Of a DNA stretch of 64,000 nt, positions 1 through 9,900 are shown in pieces. Within the stretch, counting starts at the first letter, position 1. Each line of letters begins with the position of its first letter. The position numbers were made by a program, and so were the translations under genes. The stretch spans positions 243,889 to 307,888 of the forward strand of contig NZ_FMYY01000003.1 of NCBI RefSeq assembly GCF_900101595.1, read 5' to 3'. The notes under the pieces were generated by a model. The model did no database searches. It was not told the origin of the DNA and saw only the letters and a list, made by a program, of their open reading frames with translations. Origin of the DNA: Paenibacillus sp. cl123 (GTDB lineage Bacteria; Bacillota; Bacilli; Paenibacillales; NBRC-103111).

Positions 1-81
1 AAAAATGGAACAGTGATACAGGTTTTTATACAAAGCGCTTTGGTCAAATAGAGCAAAAATATTTCTGACTTAAATTATAGG

Positions 82-122
82 AAGAACCTCCTTTTACCTA
101 ACGATAGGGAAAGGGGGTTCTT
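82..122 (+). terminator. Stable hairpin overlapping the comEC ribosome-binding site
   Basis: An almost continuous 19-pair stem runs from AAGAACCTCC to the matching GGGGGTTCTT, with loop ACGA and one bulged A. It ends in a weak T tract. It may terminate an upstream operon that lies outside the window. Its 3' arm also contains AAAGGGGG, the only plausible Shine-Dalgarno for comEC, so the same structure could limit comEC translation. The first 80 bases before it are AT-rich and hold no gene that I can see. Confidence 0.6.
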
Positions 123-126
123 TGCG

Positions 127-2793
127 TTGAATGAAACGGAGGGAGGGCATCGGTGGACATCCCGTCCCGTCGTCTGGCTCGCGGTCTGCTGGGTTGCGGG
201 TTACGCGATCGCTATAGAGTGGGGCGGCTTGAGCCGTTTTTCCCTCTATATGACGCTCGCCGGGCCTGCTCTGCTGGCGCTTACAGCGGCGTGGAGGCTG
301 CCCGGAAGGCTGACTTTGGCGTTGGCGGCGTTGTTGCTTGTATGCACGGCGGCAGGCTGGTACGGCATGTTCGATAACCGCAACCGGAGCTTGATCCCCG
401 GTACTTGGGCGGAAGAGGCGAGCGAAGGCGCAGCGCTGGCGGGCCGTATCGAGACGCCGGTAGAGGTGGATGGAGACAAGGTGATGTTTCAGGTCGGAGC
501 CGATCGGATCATGCTGCCGCCAGCAGCCCCCTCCTCAGGTCAGAAAGATTCATCTCCGGAAGAGCTGGCGCTTCGCGGCGAGCGAATCCAGCTCTCCATC
601 CGACTGCTGAAGGAGGACGAGCAGCGGGAGGCGCGAACCTGGCAGCGGGGAGACCGGATTGAGCTTCGCGGGATGCTGGAGCGCCCGGGGGAGCCTCGGA
701 ATTTCGGCTCCTTCGATTACCGGAACTATTTGCTCCGGCAGCATATCCACTGGCAGGTTGCCGTCAAAGGATTGGAGGAAGTTCAAGTCAGCCAGCCGGG
801 TCGGTCCGAGTGGGGCTGGTGGAGACTTGCCAGATCGAACGATAACTTGCGTTTTACGCTTGGAGCGATGGTGGACCGGCTGTTTCCGGCGGAGCAGGCG
901 GGCTTTATGAAGGGCATGCTGATCGGCTTGACCGCGGAGCTTGATCCGCAGCAGTTCGACGCTTTCTCCCGATTGGGACTTACCCATATCATCGCGATTT
1001 CAGGATTGAATGTTGCTATCTTTCTGGGTTGCGTGATCTGGAGCCTGCGCCGTCTCGGCATGACGAAAGAAGCGTATCTATGGACGGCGATGGCTCTTCT
1101 GCCCTTGTATATAGCGATCACCGGAGCCGCCCCTTCCATTATGCGGGCCGGATTGATGGCGATGATCGGACTGTATGCGGCTTACCGGAACCGGTTGAAG
1201 GATGGGCTTCATCTGGTCATGATCGTTGGTCTGCTGATGCTGCTCTGGAACCCGTATTACATAACCGATGTGAGCTTCCAGCTGTCTTTTTTGGTGACGC
1301 TGGGCATTATTGTTCTGGTGCCTCGGGTAAGCGCCATTTTGCCCTTGTCGAATCGAAAATGGCGGGACGCGCTTTCGATCACTCTGGTAGCTCAGTTTGT
1401 TTCTTTTCCGCTTACCATCTACTATTTCAATCAATTTTCACTGCTTTCCTTTGCCGCCAATCTGGCGCTCGTGCCGGTATTCAGCTCCTTCACGATGCCC
1501 GTGGGAACGATAGCTATGCTGGTCGGCTTTCTGTTACCTGCCGCCGGAGGCTGGCTGGCATGGCCGGTCGCGAAAGTAAACAGCTGGCTGTTTGCTATCG
1601 TAGAATGGTCGGGAGAATTGCCGGGGTTTCAAACGATATGGCCAACTCCCCCGCTGTTCTGGATCGCTGCCTACTATGGGCTGTTAACCGCAGCTATTGC
1701 CTCGCTGGGCCTCTTGCGAAGGGGACGCGATCCGGCGGAAAACGGCGAAGGTCCGATGCTGGATACATGGAGAGCTATGCGCCGCAAGCAGCTGCTTGCT
1801 GCATGGAACCGGGTGCTGCTTCTGCCAGGGGCGGTTTGCTTGTTTGTTGTCGTTTTGATGCTGGGATATCGCCCTGCGCTGCAATCCCCTCCACAGGGGA
1901 CGGTTCAGATGCTGGATGTGGGGCAAGGGGACAGCATTCTTATTCGGACCGGCGGCTCCGGCGGCCATACGGTATTGGTTGACGGAGGGGGGACCGTCAC
2001 CTTTCGCAAGCCCGGCGAGGAATGGAAGCTTCGTCATGATCCCTATGAGGTGGGGCGCAAGCTGCTCGTGCCGCTATTGAAAAGGCGGGGCGTTCAACAG
2101 ATTGACGAGGTTATCCTTACTCATCAGGATGCGGATCATTTCGGCGGCTTGCAGGCTGTACTCGAGCAAATACCGGTCAAACGCCTGCTCTTCAACGGAA
2201 CGTTGAAGACGATTCCGGCCGTCGAGACATTATTCCGGACCGCGCTTGACCGGGGGACACAGCTTGTTCCCATTCAAGCCGGAGACCGGCTTACGACCCG
2301 CGAGGGATTGGAGCTGTATTTTCTGTACCCGATCGGCATGGGGGAGGATCGCCGCCAGCTTCAGCTGGCCGCAGAGCAAAATCCTATCTCAGTTGTATTT
2401 CTTATGGAGCTTGCGGGGACGCGCTGGCTATTTACCGGCGATATGGGGGCCGCCGAAGAACGCGAGCTGCTGGCCCGCTGGAGGGGGGCGGTCTCGGCAT
2501 CCTCAGATGCCGGGCTTCCGGCTCTGCTGATGGAGAAGCCGCTCGATGTGCTGAAAATAGCGCATCACGGGAGCAAGTCGTCCACGTCCGAGGCTTGGCT
2601 TGAAGCCTGGCGGCCGCGTACGGCATTGATCAGCGCGGGTGCGCGCAATGTGTACGGACATCCGAGCCCGCAGGTGACGGAGCGTTTAAACAGCCGTGGG
2701 ATAACTACCTATCGGACCGATCGTGACGGCGAAATTCAGCTGCAGGTTCGAGAAGGGAAGGTAGAAATTAGAACCATGCTCGGAGTTCCTTGA
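127..2793 (+). CDS. comEC: ComEC/Rec2 DNA uptake channel
   Basis: Polytopic membrane protein that carries transforming single-stranded DNA across the cytoplasmic membrane. The 888 residues show three parts: an N-terminal pair of membrane segments followed by a soluble OB-like region (about 20-200), a hydrophobic Competence domain (about 230-560), and a C-terminal metallo-beta-lactamase-like domain (about 590-880). The last has MLDVGQGDSILI near 595, HQDADHFGG near 665, FTGDM near 768 and HHGSKSS near 812, so the putative nuclease metal ligands are present. The length fits the family. The start is TTG at 127, with AAAGGGGG upstream buried in a hairpin; no better in-frame start is nearby. In relatives this gene lies shortly upstream of holA; here about 13 kb of other genes intervene. 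Confidence 0.95.
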   Translation: MNETEGGHRWTSRPVVWLAVCWVAGYAIAIEWGGLSRFSLYMTLAGPALLALTAAWRLPGRLTLALAALLLVCTAAGWYGMFDNRNRSLIPGTWAEEASEGAALAGRIETPVEVDGDKVMFQVGADRIMLPPAAPSSGQKDSSPEELALRGERIQLSIRLLKEDEQREARTWQRGDRIELRGMLERPGEPRNFGSFDYRNYLLRQHIHWQVAVKGLEEVQVSQPGRSEWGWWRLARSNDNLRFTLGAMVDRLFPAEQAGFMKGMLIGLTAELDPQQFDAFSRLGLTHIIAISGLNVAIFLGCVIWSLRRLGMTKEAYLWTAMALLPLYIAITGAAPSIMRAGLMAMIGLYAAYRNRLKDGLHLVMIVGLLMLLWNPYYITDVSFQLSFLVTLGIIVLVPRVSAILPLSNRKWRDALSITLVAQFVSFPLTIYYFNQFSLLSFAANLALVPVFSSFTMPVGTIAMLVGFLLPAAGGWLAWPVAKVNSWLFAIVEWSGELPGFQTIWPTPPLFWIAAYYGLLTAAIASLGLLRRGRDPAENGEGPMLDTWRAMRRKQLLAAWNRVLLLPGAVCLFVVVLMLGYRPALQSPPQGTVQMLDVGQGDSILIRTGGSGGHTVLVDGGGTVTFRKPGEEWKLRHDPYEVGRKLLVPLLKRRGVQQIDEVILTHQDADHFGGLQAVLEQIPVKRLLFNGTLKTIPAVETLFRTALDRGTQLVPIQAGDRLTTREGLELYFLYPIGMGEDRRQLQLAAEQNPISVVFLMELAGTRWLFTGDMGAAEERELLARWRGAVSASSDAGLPALLMEKPLDVLKIAHHGSKSSTSEAWLEAWRPRTALISAGARNVYGHPSPQVTERLNSRGITTYRTDRDGEIQLQVREGKVEIRTMLGVP

Positions 2794-2883
2794 TATGCAC
2801 AAAATGGAAGAAAATGATGGGTGATTGTGCTATATTGAGAACAATTGGTTGACGACATAAAAAGGAACAAAGGGGAGATAGAG

Positions 2884-3972
2884 ATGAAGCATTGGAAGAA
2901 AGGTTTGTTGATTGCAGCTGGGGCCGCCTGGATAAACGCTCAGTGGGGGACGGGCCAAGCTCATGCCCAATTCTCGGATGTGACCGGCCATTGGGCGGAG
3001 ATGTCGATCGGGGCAGCGGTTGCAGCTAACTATGTGGACGGTTACCCGGACGGCAGCTTTAAGCCTGAGAATGAAATCAGCCGCGCGGAATTTGTGAAGC
3101 TGGTGGCTAGTGCGTTGCATGTACAAGGCGCAGGAATTGCTAATTCGAGCAGCTGGTATGACGGTTATGTTTCCGGGTTGAAGTTGGAAGGAGTAGTACG
3201 CGACTCCGATTTTTCTGATTCGAATTGGGACAAAGCTATCTCCCGTGTCGAGATGGCCAGGATGGCGGCGCGAGCCTCGTTGGCGGAGCTGCGTGACCCC
3301 GAGGTGGCGCTGGACGATGCGACGGCCATGTATTATGCGACGAGGAGCGGCTTGATTCAAGGCTTGCATAAGGGCGAGTTGGCATTGGACGGTTTGACGA
3401 CGCGCGCGCAGTCGGTGACGGTGTTGGAGCGGATCATGAAGGCGCGGGCGGGAGAGAAGCTGCCGGTGGATAAATATGCGGCCGGGCGAGCGGAAGTGGC
3501 TTTGACCGGAACGAACTTCGAGTCGGCGTATGGGAAGCGGACGGCGCTGAAGCTGCCGGCCGAGTACAGCTTGACCAGCGATGTGAAGATGACGATTAAG
3601 GAAGCTTGGTTTTTTGATAGCTCGGAGAAGGATTCGCCGGTGTGGGAGTTGATTGAGGGTGGCAAGCGTTCTGACCGGAAGGGTTTGGAGGACAGCTATT
3701 ATTTTGCTTACAAAGCTGAATACGACATGGGGAGTAAGGCCAGGGATTATTCTGTTCGAGTTCTTGACTATTTTGACATGATTGGCTGGGCGCACGTGTT
3801 TACAACAGGAGAAGATCAGATATTGCGTCTGGAGACAGGGATAAAGGAAGGTTGGATTATTTTTGCTTTGAGTAAATCGAAAAGTGACCCGAGCAAACAA
3901 AAGTACAACCTTCAGTACAGTGGATATGAGATAAATAACAAAAATCATTATTTGTTCGCTGATCAAGATTAA
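2884..3972 (+). CDS. S-layer homology (SLH) domain surface protein
   Basis: Secreted 362-residue protein. It has a signal peptide (MKHWKKGLLIAAGAAW...AHA) and then three SLH repeats: a canonical one with FSDVTGHWAE and YPDGSFKPENEISRAEFVKL (about 29-80), and two more divergent ones (about 90-135 and 150-195). SLH domains bind pyruvylated secondary cell-wall polymer, so the protein should be wall-anchored. The C-terminal 170 residues are not recognised. The start at 2884 follows AAAGGGGAGA; a possible extended -10 (TGCTATATT) lies at about 2828-2836. The giant secreted protein gene begins 13 bases after the stop, suggesting an operon in which this protein could anchor or assist it; that link is inference. 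Confidence 0.88.
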   Translation: MKHWKKGLLIAAGAAWINAQWGTGQAHAQFSDVTGHWAEMSIGAAVAANYVDGYPDGSFKPENEISRAEFVKLVASALHVQGAGIANSSSWYDGYVSGLKLEGVVRDSDFSDSNWDKAISRVEMARMAARASLAELRDPEVALDDATAMYYATRSGLIQGLHKGELALDGLTTRAQSVTVLERIMKARAGEKLPVDKYAAGRAEVALTGTNFESAYGKRTALKLPAEYSLTSDVKMTIKEAWFFDSSEKDSPVWELIEGGKRSDRKGLEDSYYFAYKAEYDMGSKARDYSVRVLDYFDMIGWAHVFTTGEDQILRLETGIKEGWIIFALSKSKSDPSKQKYNLQYSGYEINNKNHYLFADQD

Positions 3973-3984
3973 GGAGAAAAGTTA

Positions 3985-6900
3985 ATGAAACATGAGGGAC
4001 TATTGGTCTGTATTGTATTAATAATAGTACAATTTATAAGCTTGTTCGCTACAGCACCAGCCCAAGCTGCCCAAACTACGACTCTGTATGTGAACTTGGC
4101 CAACCAAACAATTCAAACTACTCCCGTGACAGGAGGGGACTATTATTCTCCTTCGAAGGAATGGAAAAAAGAATTTGACTTATCTTCATTGATTTCTGGA
4201 AACATTGAGTCTTACCAAGTTAATCTCCCGAAAGGTACGGTAATTAAACAAGATTTTAATCTAAATACTATCATACTAGAGCTTTCTGGTGTTCCTACGC
4301 CAATATATGGACGGACGAAAACAAATCCTGGTCATCAAATTTATAGACTGCCGGATGGGAAGCGTTGGGAACATAAAGGGGAACGGACTCAAATCATGCA
4401 ATTTGTCCCCGATGATGCATCTTCCGGAATCTCACAACGGCCCGGCCAAGTTCCATCCAGCGGATACGTTCGACAACCAAATAATTCATTAGCGGATACA
4501 ACACCAACGAGCTATATTACCAAAGGTCCAAATATTTCAGATGTTAACGGATTAGATCTTCGTTATGAATATGGCAACCCTCCCTACGGATTGAATGAAA
4601 TGGGAAGACCCGACTATAGAGATCAGGGAGCAGCTGTCACGAGGGCATATAATGTAACCCCTGCGTCAATGTTCTTTTTGGATAAACCAACAGAAGAATC
4701 TCCTAGGCCGGGCAAGGAAATTACTGAAATCGAACCCGGCTCCATACGCCTCACACAAGCCAGCACGAAATACCCCGGTATTGAACCCTACTTCTGGGGA
4801 TACGTGGAGGAAACAGGCACGAATCAAATTGCCGTTAGGCGTAAGCTCGAAGAAGTTTGTCCAGAGCCGCCAGCGCGCTCGGAGACTTGCATTGTTGAGA
4901 GCACAGGTCCAAACCACGGTAGGCTTGTGAACTACGTCATGGAAGTCAACACAGAATGGCAAGCCAACACCTTCGCTTTTAGCGCAGGCGCTACGATTAC
5001 CGTAGTCAGCAAGGTTCCGGAGAAACCGGACCTTGCCGCGCAATACATCAAGCACGACAAAGCCTGCATCCAAGTCGGCGACACCGTTCCTATAAAATAC
5101 GCCTACAAGAACATCGGCCTGAGCACGACAACGCCCTTCAAAGTACAGCTGAAGGTAGATGGAACCGTGATACATACCGAAAATGTCGATGATGGGGCTA
5201 ATAAAGACATACTTCTCGGGGCCACGGTGAACTACAAGTTCACAAGCACAGCCAAGAAAAGCTTCACGCTGGTTGTAGACTCTGGAAACGCCGTCGATGA
5301 GGAAACGAAAACGAACAACTCGATATCCGAAATCTTCGAGGCGAAATCGGACTGTACTGGTGGTGGCACAGGTGGTCCAGAGGTCATAACAGGTACCTTA
5401 GAAGTCGAGTTGCCAACCGTATTATACGGCAAGTCCAACTACACGTGGCTGAGAAATGTCACCGTATCCGGCGGCAACAGCTGTAAATTGATCAAAGGAG
5501 ACTTAATCTACTCGCAAGGCAGTCACAAGCGAACGTACAGCCTGGACCGAAGCGGTACTTTCAGTGACCAGTTCGTTGCCAGTCCATACAATGGATTTTC
5601 CACAGGTACAGTCAGCGTCCAATACGACATCCTCACCAGCTGCGGCACGAAGAAGACAATCGGACCCGGGAGTTTCCAAGTCATAGCCGATACAGCAAAC
5701 AGACCGCCGCAGTTCGAGCCGTCATGGTTCGAGGACAGCTATTATACGGGGTATGGAACCAAAACAACGATGGTACCCGTCGGGGAGAAGGTAAGTCTGG
5801 GGCCGGTTAAGCGGCCGGCGATACCGGCCTTAAATGATAATGGAACGCCGTATGATCCAGATGGGGATGATATCACTTTCTATTACGATTTCGAAAACAG
5901 CAGCAGCTCCTGGATACGCTGGATTGGAGATACGAAGGATGGATTGGGATATTATCCTTATCAAACCTCCTTCAATAATCTTACAACCAACCAGCTGGGA
6001 GCTCATACGGTTGCGGTACAGGCATTCGATGGCCGCGGTGGGGTGGCTGGACCGTACAATATCACTTTGAATGTTGTTGATCAAAACCCGGTTCCGGTTA
6101 TTGATCTGCCGACGAAAGTTGTCGAGGGCAGAACATACACTCCGGAGATTAGCTGTGCAAAAAGCTGGAGCCCGTACAAGAACCGGAGTATAACATCATG
6201 CGACTGGCACGGCACAAAGCAACCGATGTATCCAACAGCCGGCAATTACGCCATTCAACTCGATGTCACAGACAATACGGGCCTTCGCTCCAAAGAAACG
6301 GCTATCAAGACGCTGGCCGTGCAGCCGGATTTGCCTCCAGTCCCAAGACTTGTGAACCCGATGCTCGGAATCCGTAATGCGGGCATGCACTTCCAGGACA
6401 CTTCCTATAGCCCTGACGATGATCCGATCAGCGAGCATGTGGTCACAATGAGCTATGACACTAACAATGACGGGAACTTTGCCGGCGAAGTCTCCTGGAG
6501 CGTTACGCTCGATGCGCAGGGTAGGTTTTCCTATACGCCTGCCAAGGTAGGGAAATACGCCATCCGAATTTATCTTAAGGAAGGGTTGGGCTACCAACGC
6601 TCAGCTCAGGCAGACTTTCAATTCGAAGTGATCAATGATGCTCCGGACGCAAGTTTTTACGTAGAGGGCTCAGATTTCTTCCCGCCTGAGATTGTGACCC
6701 AATCCTTTACCGGTGCGATGCTGCTGCAGCCTGGAAGCTGGAAAACATCCACTGTGAGTCACATCAATAAATACAAGGAGTACCTCCTGAATGAGGATGG
6801 TTCTCTTGAAACTGGAAAAAGTTTTGTCTCTCAGAGCTTTTTGCCAAATTTCAGCGGGGCCAGTTCGCTTGAAAAGTCATTTAGCTGTACATGGCCTACA

Positions 6901-9900
6901 CGAAGATGTGACATTGGTCCGGCTATAAACCCTAATTTTTTTATGAACATTTATGGAACGTCTTTGTTGAACGTAAGTGACAATGACCCGAATACTTATG
7001 TTCCGGTATCCCCTCCGGTTAAACTTACAAGTATTTATCATTGGGCAGAATTGACATATGGACCTATCGTAGACACTGCAAATGATAGAGTGCTGTACAG
7101 GGCATTTGAAAAGGTTCATCGGGGCGGAGACTGGCATACCTATGTATTCCGTCTATCGGATTTGGAACAGCAAGCCAAACGAAATAGTCAGGGCAATACA
7201 ACGTTTACAGCCCAACCCCTGTATAGCAAAACCGAATTTATACCGGAAGAGAAATATGGTAATGACCAAGGAAAAAGCTTGCTGGCCCCTATTCCAGAAA
7301 GTGTGTGGGTAAATCCTCCGGAAAAACGGGTGAATGTTATTAACGGTATGCCGCGCGCTTCCTATGATAATGCCTATACGAATAAAGAATTGGACCTGTA
7401 TACCTCCAGCAATTATAAGGTGTACGGAGGAGACAACAATGGGAATCGGTTTCATTACTCCTGCAAACGGTTGACTTTCGAAGATGGTCACGGAGACACC
7501 TATTACCAGGACCCGTGTGATCTCCAATTACTTAATCCACAGGGGGGCGTTATCTGGACGATTCCACAAATATTTAAATTATACGATTATGGATCAGGAG
7601 CAAGACATATCCCACCGAGTGACTTGATAGCGTATATGACGCTAGACGGGACGAAAATGATTATAAATAAAAAGTTATACAGCGTTGCTACCGGGCAATT
7701 GCTCAGCTCATCGCTACCCAATCTGTCCTATATCGAATGGGATAAGATGATTGGCTTGAGGAATGTTATGGTGCGCAGTGAATCGGGCGACGACTACTAC
7801 CAGCAATGGGATAATATCTATCTTGATGTGTTTGACCTAAATACCTTATCTTACAGCTCATCCACCTTAATTTGCTCAGATTGCGCGGTTGGCGGTGCCG
7901 GTAAGGGCAGTTTCTCCATTCAACTTACAGCCGATAAGAAGGTATTGGCGGTTCAAGGTTATCGCGGCGCCTGGGCGGAAGGCTCAAAAATCGTTGTTTC
8001 CGGCTATGATTTATCCGGTAATTTGATTTCGCAATACGAAAAAACAGTTCCTTGGTCTGATTTGTACCCAGGTTCAAAGAATATCCTGATGGTAAATGAA
8101 CAGGAAGTGCTGCTTCATTATAGTGATTACGCAAACTCAAATGATTACTATTATTACAGCCTTTCCAAAATTACAACACCGTCCCCGACCCGGATGGAGG
8201 CCGATACGTTCAACTTCGGACAGTTTTACAACGAAGGTGTGCGGCTGGAAAACGGCGATGTATCAGCCGGCTTCAAGCTCAATTACGATAATCTCACGGA
8301 AGGCGTTTCCTTTGGCCTGTCCGCACGCATGCAGGATAATCGCAACATGTACAGGCTTGAGGTCACTCCACGATCGACACGGCTGGTCAAAATCGTGGGA
8401 GGGGTCAAGACCGTGCTGCAGGACAGGAGCTATCCCTTCCAGCTGCGATCGTATGTAGATGTGAAGCTGAAGATGAATGGATCGAGAATCCGTGGGTATG
8501 TGGGAGGTGTTCCACTAATCGATGTAACGGACGATACGTTCACGACAGGAATGACAGGTCCGTATTCCGAGGTGGAATACAGTCAAATGAAGGACTTCGC
8601 CATTACTTCCTATTCAGGCACAAATGGCAACACTCGTAATACGGCGATCGTGGGTACTCCGATCAATTACATCAAGTCTTATAGCGATCCGGAGCAAGAT
8701 CCGGCGATTCCTGTCCTGACGGAGTGGACATACAACCATCTGCAGCCGTATAAATTCCTGGATACGGGCGACGGCTACTCCGGCGTGTCGGCCTACCACG
8801 GCCAGACAGTCACCGCGGAACGTGCGGTGCTGGACAAGGTTGGCGTTTACAGAGTGGATTACCGGGTGCCGGACGATCCGACACCGGCCGGGTACAAGTA
8901 TCCGAATCCGGCATTTATGAGCTACAGCAAGTATTCGGATATCCATTCCGAAACGGTCATCATCCATCGCAGGCCGCTCGCGAACTTCAGCTTGACGATC
9001 AATGCGGACAAGACCATAGCATGGCATGACGCAGCTTACGATCCGGACCGCTGGATGAATGCATGGACGTATTCGATCGAGCCGGCCACAGGCATCGACT
9101 ATGGAGCAACGCGAGGCATACTGGACCGCAAACGGAATTATACGACGCCGGGCGGCGTAACGGTGAACGGGCAACTGACGCGTCCGGCCGAGTGGGGCTG
9201 GTATACAGTACGGCAGGCAGTTGCAGACGAATACGGGGCGTGGAGTGAATGGTACGAGGTATCGATTTGGGTGGAGCCGGCACCGAACAATCCACCAGCT
9301 GTCACGTTGACGTTCCCTATAGGCAGTCATTCTAGCCCGACGCCGGTCAGCTTGAAGCCGACAATATCCTGGAATCAGTCGGACCCTGACCCTGGGACGA
9401 CGTTCAGCGTATTCAATCTGAGCATTAGAGATGAGGCGGGGGTTTGCATCGAGTGTCTGAGCGGACAAGCCATGTATACGCAGCAGGGCAGCTGGGCGTG
9501 GACGATGGAACAACTGCTGACGATGGGGCGGAAATACCAGGTGCAGGTGCAAGTTGCCGATGACGGCAATCTGCATTCCCCCTGGAGCCATATCGGGTGG
9601 ATGGCGACCAACAGTCCCCCGAGCGCCTACATGAGCTACCCTTGGGGGACGCAGGCAGAACCGACCGTCGTGAGCACGCTGCGCCCTACGCTCACCTGGT
9701 CGCAGACCGACCCGGACCCGGGCACCGTGTTCGACTATTTCCAGATTCAGATTACGAATGAAGCGAATACGGCGATCGTGCTCGATACATGCGCGGTGTC
9801 AGCCGACTGCAAGGTGAAGCAGAGTACGGCAGCCGCAACGGGAAGCTGGACGGTCAGCTCTGATCTGCCGGCGGGACAAAAGCTGCGGGTACGTGTGAAG

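Noticed and set aside
2830..3966. A 378-codon minus-strand frame opposite the SLH gene
   Set aside because: The plus-strand frame has a signal peptide and SLH repeats; the antisense frame has no supported feature.
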